Of a stretch of 64,000 nucleotides of DNA, positions 54,670 through 61,930 are shown in pieces; position 1 is the first letter of the stretch, and every line of letters begins with the position of its first letter. The notes beneath the pieces are model-generated. The model made no database searches. It was not told the origin of the DNA and worked only from the letters and a program-made list of their open reading frames with translations. The position numbers were made by a program, and so were the translations under genes. Source of the stretch: Rugamonas violacea (GTDB taxonomy: Bacteria > Pseudomonadota > Gammaproteobacteria > Burkholderiales > Burkholderiaceae_D); contig NZ_JAEMNU010000079.1 in assembly GCF_016461825.1 (NCBI RefSeq), positions 1 to 64,000 of the forward strand, written 5' to 3'.

Positions 54670-55611
54670 ATGATTGTGCGCGACCGCCCGTCAGGCCTAC
54701 GGCTGTTCCTGCTGCTGCGCGGCTCGGTGCTGCCGCGCATCCTGCCCAGCCTGATCCTCAACACCCTGCTGGCCACCCTGGTCACGCTCAGCCACGGCGA
54801 CCTGTTCAAGCTGAAGATCACCCTGACCACCATCCCCTTCAGCATGATCGGCCTGCCGCTGGCGATCTTCCTCGGCTTCCGCAACAACGCCGCCTACGAG
54901 CGCTACTGGGAGGCGCGCAAGCTGTGGGGCGAGCTGGTGCTGCGCGGACGCAACCTGTCGCGCCAATGCCAAAGCCTGATCGCGGGCGGCCCGCCGGCCC
55001 ACGCAACGCTCGGCCTGGACGACGTGCGGGTGCGCATGGTCTACCGCAGCATCGCCTACGTCTGCGCGCTGCGCGACCTGCTGCGCGGGCAGGACCGCAG
55101 CCACGAGTACCGCGCCTACCTGCGGCCCGCCGAGGCGCTCGCGCTGGCCGGCGCCAGCAACAAGCCGGAGCGCATGATGCAGGCCATGGGCGCCGACCTG
55201 CGCCACTGCCTGGAGCAGGGCCGCCTCGATCCCTGCATCGCGCCGGCCATCGACGCCACCCTCTCGGCGATGGTGGCCTCGGCCGCCTCCTGCGAGCGGA
55301 TCAAGCACACGCCCATCCCCTTCTCCTACACCCTGCTGCTGCACCGCACCGCCTACCTGTACTGCTTCCTGCTGCCGTTCGGCCTGGTCGACAGCATCGG
55401 CTTCATGACGCCCTTCGTGGTGGCCATCGTCGCCTACACCTTCTTCGGCCTGGACGCGGTCGGCGACGAGATCGAGGAACCCTTCGGCACCGAGGACAAC
55501 GACCTGGCGCTCGACGCCATCTGCCGCTCGATCGAGATCGGCCTGCGCGAGAGCCTGGGCGAGACCGAGCTGCCGCCGCAGCTACAGCCGCGCAACTACT
55601 GCCTGAGCTGA
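54670..55611 (+). CDS. Bestrophin-family (UPF0187) membrane channel
   Basis: 313 residues. MIVRDRPSGLRLFLLLRGSVLPRILPSL, and the segment PLAIFLGFRNNAAYERYWEARKLWG, are characteristic of bacterial bestrophins (YneE), as is the C-terminal FFGLDAVGDEIEEPFG. Two or more hydrophobic segments lie around 25-75 and 210-265. These form anion or cation channels in the inner membrane. Divergent from the HpaR-like gene. Confidence 0.88.
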   Translation: MIVRDRPSGLRLFLLLRGSVLPRILPSLILNTLLATLVTLSHGDLFKLKITLTTIPFSMIGLPLAIFLGFRNNAAYERYWEARKLWGELVLRGRNLSRQCQSLIAGGPPAHATLGLDDVRVRMVYRSIAYVCALRDLLRGQDRSHEYRAYLRPAEALALAGASNKPERMMQAMGADLRHCLEQGRLDPCIAPAIDATLSAMVASAASCERIKHTPIPFSYTLLLHRTAYLYCFLLPFGLVDSIGFMTPFVVAIVAYTFFGLDAVGDEIEEPFGTEDNDLALDAICRSIEIGLRESLGETELPPQLQPRNYCLS

Positions 55612-55709
55612 CCGTCCCGCGCGGCGGGATCGTCGCTGCGATATTTTGCGCTGGTCGCGGCGGCCCGGCGGCGCTATCGTCACGCTCTCGATTCCATCTG
55701 GGGGCAACC

Positions 55710-56306
55710 ATGATCGCCATGCAATACAGCTTCGTCCTGCCGGCCGACTACGACATGCGGCGCATCGACGCGCGCATCGCCGACAAGGGCCATCTGCTCG
55801 ACGGCTTTCCCGGCCTGCGGTTCAAGGCCTACCTGAGCGCCGAGCGGGACGACGCCGCGCTGGCCTCGGCCGACAACCTGTACGCGCCGTTCTACCTGTG
55901 GGACGGCAGCGAGGGCATGAACGCCTTCCTCGGCGGCGCCGGCTTCGCCGCCGTGACGCAGGCCTTCGGCCGGCCCAGCGTGGCCACCTGGTCGGTCTGG
56001 ACGGCGGCGCTGGGCGACGACCTGGCGCGGGCCAGCCACGCCACCCGCGAGCTGCTGCCGATCGCCCCGCACACGCCGCTCGATCAGCTGCGCCAACAGG
56101 AGGAGGCGGCGGCGCAACAGGCGCTGCAAGGCGCCGACGGCGCCGTGGCCGCGCTGGCCTGCTTCGACCCGAGCAACTGGACGCTGCTGCGCCTGCGCCT
56201 GTGGCGCGGGCCGCGCGGCGACGCGGTGGCCGGCCGCCAGCAGTACCGCGTCGGCTATGTCGCGCTGCCACGGCGTCCGGCGGCGGCGGCCGGCGGCGGG
56301 GACTAG
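55710..56306 (+). CDS. DUF4865 protein
   Basis: 198 residues. The N-terminus MIAMQYSFVLPADYDMRRIDARI and the segment NLYAPFYLWDGSEGMNAFLGGAGF match DUF4865, a family usually found next to MarR regulators. Function is unknown. Its stop overlaps the end of the flagellin gene on the other strand by 4 nt. Confidence 0.8.
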   Translation: MIAMQYSFVLPADYDMRRIDARIADKGHLLDGFPGLRFKAYLSAERDDAALASADNLYAPFYLWDGSEGMNAFLGGAGFAAVTQAFGRPSVATWSVWTAALGDDLARASHATRELLPIAPHTPLDQLRQQEEAAAQQALQGADGAVAALACFDPSNWTLLRLRLWRGPRGDAVAGRQQYRVGYVALPRRPAAAAGGGD

Positions 56307-57739
56307 CGCAGCAGCTGCAAGGCCTGGTTCGGCAGCACGTTGGCCTGGGCCAGCATCGAGGCGCCGGCCTGCTGCAGGATCTGGGCGCGGGTCAGCTGCG
56401 CCATCTCGCTGGCGTAGTCGGTGTCGAGGATGCGCGAGCGCGCCGCCGACAGGTTCTCCACCCGGTCGAGCGCGCCGGCGTGCGCCGCGTCCAGGCGGTT
56501 CTGCATCGCCCCCAGGCCGGAACGGACCACGCCGATCTCGTCGAGCTTGCCGTCGATGTAGTCCAGCGCGGCGGTGGCGCCGGCGAAGCTGCTCAAGTCG
56601 ATCGCCGGCTCGCCGCTGGAAGAGGTCGCCTCGATATGCACGGTGGCGCCGTTCGGCGTGGCGCGGACGCTGCCCAGCGCCAGCCCGACCAGGCCGGGAT
56701 TGCTGCCGCCCACGCTGAGCGAGTGCTGCGCGGTGTCGGCCGTGTCGAGGATGGTGATGCTGCCGCGCGCGGTGCCGGGCGCCACGCCAAGCAGGCCCCA
56801 GCCGGCGCCGACCAGGTCGACGTCGCGGCCGTCGGCCGCCGTCAGCGTCAGCGTGCCGCCGTTGACGCCGGCCGTGACCCCGGCGCCGGCGCCGTTGATG
56901 GCGTTGGCCGCGCTGAGCGCCAGCGCGCCGGCGTTGGCGCCGTTGATGGCGCCCAGCGCGACGCCGTTGATACTGAGCGTGGCGTTGCCGATGGCGCCGC
57001 CGCCGCCGGCCACGCCGACCACGCTGGTGCTGGCGCTGGCGCTGACGCCGGCCACGTTGGCGGCGTTGATGGCGTTCGCCGCCGCGTAGGCGCTGGCCGC
57101 CGTCTGGCCCGGCGCCGCGCCGGCCACGGCGGCACCGACCGCCACGCCGTTGAGCAGCAGCGCGCCGGCGCCAAGCGCGCCGGCCACCAGCCCGCTCAGA
57201 TTCACCTGCAGCAGCGGCACGTCGGCCATGCCGCGGCCGCTGTGGCGCTGCCGCAGCGCGCTGCCGACGTTCAGTTGGATGATGTCGCCGACGTTGGCGC
57301 CCACCTGCAACTGGGTGTTCAGGCTGCCGTCGATCAGGTTCATCTGGTTGAAACTGGTGCTGTCATTGATCTGGTAATTGGTCGCCACCAGGGCGTCCAC
57401 CTCGGTCTGGATCGAGGCGCGGTCCAAGGCGTTATTGCTGCCGTTGGCCGCCTGCACGGCCAGCTCGCGGATACGCTGGAAGTTGTTGATGATCTGGCCC
57501 AGCGCGCCCTCGGCCACCTGCACCAGCGAGATGCCGTCGTTGATGTTCCGCGCCGCCTGGTTGCCGCCGCGCACGGCGGCGGTGAAGCGCTCGCTGATCG
57601 CCAGGCCGGCCGCATCGTCGCGCGCAGAGTTGATCCGCAGCCCGCTCGATAGCCGCCGCAAACTAACGCTGAGCTCATCACCCGAGCGCTGGTAATGGCG
57701 CTGCGCGTTCAGAGACGGGAGATTGGTGTTGATCTGCAT
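56303..57739 (-). CDS. Flagellin with large variable domain
   Basis: 478 residues from ATG 57739. The conserved N-terminus (MQINTNLPSLNAQRHYQ, LSSGLRINSARDDAAGLAISERF) and C-terminus (SRILDTDYASEMAQLTRAQILQQAGASMLAQAN...LQLLR) frame a middle with flagellin IN-type repeats (SINGVALGAINGANAGAL and related Ala/Gly-rich units, about 190-350). A sigma-28-like promoter lies at 57813-57840. It is likely the main filament protein, exported by the flagellar apparatus. Confidence 0.92.
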   Translation of the reverse strand: MQINTNLPSLNAQRHYQRSGDELSVSLRRLSSGLRINSARDDAAGLAISERFTAAVRGGNQAARNINDGISLVQVAEGALGQIINNFQRIRELAVQAANGSNNALDRASIQTEVDALVATNYQINDSTSFNQMNLIDGSLNTQLQVGANVGDIIQLNVGSALRQRHSGRGMADVPLLQVNLSGLVAGALGAGALLLNGVAVGAAVAGAAPGQTAASAYAAANAINAANVAGVSASASTSVVGVAGGGGAIGNATLSINGVALGAINGANAGALALSAANAINGAGAGVTAGVNGGTLTLTAADGRDVDLVGAGWGLLGVAPGTARGSITILDTADTAQHSLSVGGSNPGLVGLALGSVRATPNGATVHIEATSSSGEPAIDLSSFAGATAALDYIDGKLDEIGVVRSGLGAMQNRLDAAHAGALDRVENLSAARSRILDTDYASEMAQLTRAQILQQAGASMLAQANVLPNQALQLLR

Positions 57740-57812
57740 GCGGCGGTCGGGTCTGGCACGCTTCCTGTTTGGTCCGGCACGACGGGCGAACGGATGCCCG
57801 CTCGTCGTATCT

Positions 57813-57840
57813 GTAACGGCAGAAAACGGCCAATTCTTTA
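57813..57840 (-). promoter_or_regulatory. Sigma-28-like flagellin promoter
   Basis: On the minus strand TAAA (57840-57837), 16 nt, then GCCGTTAC (57820-57813) resemble the flagellar consensus TAAA-N15-GCCGATAA. It lies about 73 nt before the flagellin ATG at 57739. Confidence 0.65.
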
Positions 57841-57893
57841 ACCACGGCAACAGAAACGCCGGGCGAACGAGGCATAGTGAGCGCCCACTCCCA

Positions 57894-57970
57894 ACCCAAA
57901 GACAGAGGGCCGGGGTCAGCCCCCCGCCTTGGCGCGCGGGGTCCGACCCCAGATTTGTGCCTGTGGGTTT
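57894..57970. repeat. Intergenic dyad repeat element, copy 2
   Basis: A 77-nt unit with the same ends and core as 42194-42258 and 12 nt more in the centre (GCCTTGGCGCGC). The GGGGTC/GACCCC arms pair. It stands after the Sel1-repeat gene and before the flagellin promoter, where a terminator would be useful. Confidence 0.75.
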
Positions 57971-57995
57971 GCTTGATTTGGCGGCATGCGGGGAC

Positions 57996-59630
57996 TTACT
58001 CGGCCGGCAGGACCAGGGCCAGGCGGGCGCGCGCCAGCGCCAACGCGCCGGCGTCGAGGCGGGCGGCGGCTTGGCGCAGGTATTTGCCGGCGGCCGGACC
58101 GGCGCCGTTGCGCTCGGCCGTGGCCAGCCACAGATAGGCTTGGCCGGCGTCGGCCGGCGCGCCCTGCCCGCTCAGGTACATCAGGCCCAGGTTGAACTGG
58201 GCGCGGCCGTGGCCCTGGCGCGCCGCCTGCAAATACCAGCCGTGCGCCAGCGCGTAGTCGCGCGCCAGCCCCTGGCCGTTATCGTGGCGCAGGCCGAGGG
58301 CGAACTGGGCCTGGGCGTGACCCTGCTCGGCGGCCTTGCGATACCAGGCGTTGGCCTGCAGCGGATCGGGCGCCGGGCCGTCGTCGAGGTCGTGCAGCAG
58401 GCCCAGTTTGAATTGGGCGGCGGCGTAGCCTTGCTCGGCGGCGCGGCGGAACCAGGCCAGCGCGGCCCGCTCGTCTCGCGTCACGCCCTGCGCCGTCTCG
58501 TAGCGAAGGCCGAGGTCGAACTGGGCGCGCAGATGGCCCTGCTCGGCCGCCTTGCGCAGCCAGTCGACCGCCGCCGCGCCGTCCTGCGCCACGCCGTAAC
58601 CGGCCTCGCACAACAGCGCCAGGTGGTATTGCGCCGCCGGGAAGCCCTGCCCGGCCGCCTTCAGGTACCAGCGCGCCGCCTCGGCGTGGTCCGCCGCCAC
58701 GCCCTGGCCGTGCTCATGCCGCAGGCCGACGTTGTGCTGCGCCGCCGCGTGGCCCTGCTCGGCCGCCTTGCGGTAGCAGGCCAACGCCTTGGCGTCGTCG
58801 CGCGGCACGCCCTGGCCGTTGTCGTAGATCAGACCGAGGTTGAACTGCGAGCTGGCGTGGCCCTGCTCGGCGGCGCGGCGGTACCACAGGATGGCCTTCT
58901 GGCTGTCCTGGGCGATGCCCTCGCCCTTGTCGAAGCGCAGCGCCAGGTTGAACTGGGCCGGCGCATAGCCCTGCTCGGCCGCCTTGCGGAACCAGGAGAT
59001 CGCCTGGCCGGAGTCCTGCGGCACACCCTGGCCGTTGTCGTAGCGCAGACCGAGGTTGAACTGGGCGCGCGCATAACCCTGCTCGGCCGCCTTGCGGTAC
59101 CAGGCGATGGCCTGCTTGAAGTCCTGCGGCACGCCCTTGCCGGTGTCGTACATCATGCCCAGGTTGTTCTGCGCGCCGGCGTCGCCCTGTTCGGCGGCCT
59201 TGCTGAACCAGCGCATGGCCTGCTCGCTGTCCTGGGCGATGCCCTGGCCCTTGGCGTACAGCCAGCCCAGGTTGTACTGGGCGGCGGCATAACCCTGCTC
59301 GGCGGCCAGCTGGTACCAGCGCGCCGCCTCGGGGAAGTCCTGCGCCACGCCCTGGCCCTTCTGGTACATCACGCCGAGGTTGTACTGGGCATGCTCCAGG
59401 CCGGCGGTGGCGGCCTGGCGATACCAGTCCAGCGCCAGCGCGTAGTCCTGGCCGATGCCCTGGCCGTTGAAGTACATGAAGCCCAGGCTGTGCTGGGCGT
59501 TGGCGACGCCGCGCTCGGCCAGCGCCTTCACCCGCAGGAATTCGGCGGTGAAGGTGGCCGCGTCGGCCACTGTGGCCACTGCGGCCACCGCGGCCGGCAA
59601 GGCGTTGGCGCTGGCGTTGGCGTTCGGCAT
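57996..59630 (-). CDS. Sel1-like repeat protein (13 repeats)
   Basis: 544 residues. Thirteen consecutive 36-residue Sel1 (TPR-like) units of the form AQFNLGLRYDNGQGVPQD..-A..WYRKAAEQGHA run from about residue 40 to 510. No signal peptide is seen. Such proteins form solenoid adaptors for protein complexes. The ATG at 59630 lies 4 nt after the stop of the GGDEF-EAL gene, so it is the third gene of the operon and may bind its products. Confidence 0.9.
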   Translation of the reverse strand: MPNANASANALPAAVAAVATVADAATFTAEFLRVKALAERGVANAQHSLGFMYFNGQGIGQDYALALDWYRQAATAGLEHAQYNLGVMYQKGQGVAQDFPEAARWYQLAAEQGYAAAQYNLGWLYAKGQGIAQDSEQAMRWFSKAAEQGDAGAQNNLGMMYDTGKGVPQDFKQAIAWYRKAAEQGYARAQFNLGLRYDNGQGVPQDSGQAISWFRKAAEQGYAPAQFNLALRFDKGEGIAQDSQKAILWYRRAAEQGHASSQFNLGLIYDNGQGVPRDDAKALACYRKAAEQGHAAAQHNVGLRHEHGQGVAADHAEAARWYLKAAGQGFPAAQYHLALLCEAGYGVAQDGAAAVDWLRKAAEQGHLRAQFDLGLRYETAQGVTRDERAALAWFRRAAEQGYAAAQFKLGLLHDLDDGPAPDPLQANAWYRKAAEQGHAQAQFALGLRHDNGQGLARDYALAHGWYLQAARQGHGRAQFNLGLMYLSGQGAPADAGQAYLWLATAERNGAGPAAGKYLRQAAARLDAGALALARARLALVLPAE

Positions 59631-59634
59631 GGGC

Positions 59635-61926
59635 TCAGGCCTGGATGGCGATCGCGGCCAGCTGCGGCGCCGGCGCATGCGGCGGCGCCACGCTGTCGCC
59701 GGCCTGCTGCTGCAGCACGCCGATGAAGTTCGACAGCGAAATCGGCCGGTGGTAGAAATAGCCCTGCATGGTGGTGCAGCCGTGCGACTGCAGATAACGC
59801 GCCTGCAGCGCCGTCTCGACGCCCTCGGCCACCAGGTGCAGGCCGAGGCCGCGGGCGATCGAGATGATCGCCAAAATCACCGGATAGTGGCCGTGCTCGT
59901 CGTGGATCTCCTTGACGAAGGACTGGTCGATCTTGATGGTGTGGATGGGGAAGCGGTGCAGATACGACAGCGACGAGTAGCCGGTGCCGAAGTCGTCGAT
60001 CGCCACCGACACGCCCAGCTGGCACAGCTTGTTGAGCTGCTCGATGGCGTACTGCGGATTGCGGATGCAGATGTTCTCGGTGATCTCCACCTCGATCTGC
60101 GCCGGCGAAATGCCGTAGCGGGTCAGCGCGCCGCGCATCTTCTCGAAGAAGTCGCCGCGGTCGAGGTATTGCGGCGACAGGTTCAGCGACAGGCGGATGG
60201 CGTCGCCGCCGGCGGCGTTCCACAGCAGCAGGTCGCGGCACAGCGCGCCCAGCATCCAGTCGGAGATCGGCAGCATCAAGCCGTTTTCCTCGGCGAAGGG
60301 GAGGAACTCGCCGGCCGACAGCAGGCCGCGCTGCGGATGGTTCCAGCGCATCAGGCCCTCGGCGCCGATGATGCGGCCGGTCGCCACGTCGACCTGCGGC
60401 TGGTAGTACATTTCCAGCTCGTTCTGTTCCAGCGCCTTGCGCAGGCTCTGTTCCAGCGCGATCTTCTGGTGCGACACGTCGAGCATCGAGTTGTGATAGA
60501 AGCTGTGGCCGTTCTTGCCCAGCGCCTTGACCTGGTACATGGCGATGTCGGCGTGGCGCAGCAGTTCGTCGATGCTCTCGCCGTCGCCCGGGTAGATGGC
60601 GATGCCGATGCTGGCCGAGATGTGCACCTCGTGGCCGTCCAGGTCGAACGGTTGCTGCAGGCTTTCGAGGAACTTGTCGGCGATGGCCTTGGCGTCCTGC
60701 CGGTCGCGCAGCTCGGGCAGCACGATGGTGAACTCGTCGCCGCCCTGGCGCGCCAGCGTGTCGCCACGGCGCAGGCATTCCTTCAGGCGCAGCGCCACCT
60801 GCTGCAGCAGCTCGTCGCCCTTGACGTGGCCCAGCGTGTCGTTGACCAGCTTGAAGCGGTCGAGGTCGACGAACATCACAGCCAGCTCGGTCAGCTTGCG
60901 CTTGGCCTGGATCACCGCCAGGCCGAGGCGGTCCTTGAACAGCATGCGGTTGGGCAGGTCGGTCAGGATGTCGTGGTAGGCCTGGTAGGAGATCACCTCC
61001 TCGGCGCGCTTGCGGTCGGTGATGTCGCGCGCCACGCCGTAGATGCCGAAGTACTCGCGCTGGCGCGGTTCCTGGTCGGGCTGGTGCACGCCGATGGCGT
61101 TCAGCGCGATGGTCATCAAGGTGTTGCTGAAGGTGCGCTCGACGCCGCCGCCCTTGGCGTCGCCGTTGCACTTCAGGCGCAGCTCGACGTTGCGCGAGGC
61201 GCGCGCGTCGCCGCGCCGCTCGCTGAAGACGTAGCGGGCGCGTTCCTGGTCCTCGTCGTGCACCAGCATCGAGTAGTGCTTGCCGATCAGCTCCTCGCGC
61301 GAGAAGCCGAGCAACTGCTGGACGCGGTCGTTGACGAAGGTGAAGCGGCCCTCGTGGTTCAGGGTGTAGATGATGTCGGGCGAGCTGTCGACCAGGTAGC
61401 GGTACATCTTCTCCGAGTTTTCCAGCTGCGAGGCGATGCGCGCGTTGTCCTGCGCCAGGCGGCGCTGCTGCAGCGCGTTCTGCACCGTCTTGAGCAGCTC
61501 CTCGCGGCTGTAGGGCTTGCGCAGGTAATCGTAGGCGCCGCGCTTGAGGGCGCCGATGGCCGCCTCGATGCCGACGTCGCCGCTCATCACGATGACGTCG
61601 CCCTCGATGCCGCGCTCGTTGATGAAGTCCATGATCTGGTGGCCGCTCATGTCGGGCAGACGCAGGTCGAGCAGGATCAGGTCGAACTTCAGCCGGCTCA
61701 ACTGGGCCAGCGCCTCGCTGCCGCAGGTGGCGGTGACCAGCTGGTAGTCGCGGTCGCGCAGCAGCTCGTAAAGCGAGGACAGCAGGCGCGGCTCGTCGTC
61801 CACCAGCAGCAGGCGCGGGCCTTCGCTGGCGTGGCAAGCCGGCGCGCCGGCCGGGGTCATGTCCATCCGCGGGGTGTCGGCGGTTGGCGCGTTGGCAGCG
61901 GGGCTGCCGGGGTTCAGGTTCATCAT
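59635..61926 (-). CDS. REC-PAS-GGDEF-EAL protein
   Basis: 763 residues from ATG 61926 (61923 also possible). Receiver domain (about 35-150; LLLVDDEPRLL, LILLDLRLPDMSG), PAS (about 160-280), GGDEF (about 300-470) with intact ARQGGDEFTIVL, and EAL (about 480-740) where the signature reads AEGLMRW, that is EGL, not EAL. DDFGTGYSSLSYL and KIDQSFVKEI are intact. Whether the A-to-G change weakens phosphodiesterase activity is open. Between the HDOD kinase and the Sel1 gene in one operon. Confidence 0.9.
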   Translation of the reverse strand: MMNLNPGSPAANAPTADTPRMDMTPAGAPACHASEGPRLLLVDDEPRLLSSLYELLRDRDYQLVTATCGSEALAQLSRLKFDLILLDLRLPDMSGHQIMDFINERGIEGDVIVMSGDVGIEAAIGALKRGAYDYLRKPYSREELLKTVQNALQQRRLAQDNARIASQLENSEKMYRYLVDSSPDIIYTLNHEGRFTFVNDRVQQLLGFSREELIGKHYSMLVHDEDQERARYVFSERRGDARASRNVELRLKCNGDAKGGGVERTFSNTLMTIALNAIGVHQPDQEPRQREYFGIYGVARDITDRKRAEEVISYQAYHDILTDLPNRMLFKDRLGLAVIQAKRKLTELAVMFVDLDRFKLVNDTLGHVKGDELLQQVALRLKECLRRGDTLARQGGDEFTIVLPELRDRQDAKAIADKFLESLQQPFDLDGHEVHISASIGIAIYPGDGESIDELLRHADIAMYQVKALGKNGHSFYHNSMLDVSHQKIALEQSLRKALEQNELEMYYQPQVDVATGRIIGAEGLMRWNHPQRGLLSAGEFLPFAEENGLMLPISDWMLGALCRDLLLWNAAGGDAIRLSLNLSPQYLDRGDFFEKMRGALTRYGISPAQIEVEITENICIRNPQYAIEQLNKLCQLGVSVAIDDFGTGYSSLSYLHRFPIHTIKIDQSFVKEIHDEHGHYPVILAIISIARGLGLHLVAEGVETALQARYLQSHGCTTMQGYFYHRPISLSNFIGVLQQQAGDSVAPPHAPAPQLAAIAIQA

Positions 61927-61930
61927 GGCC

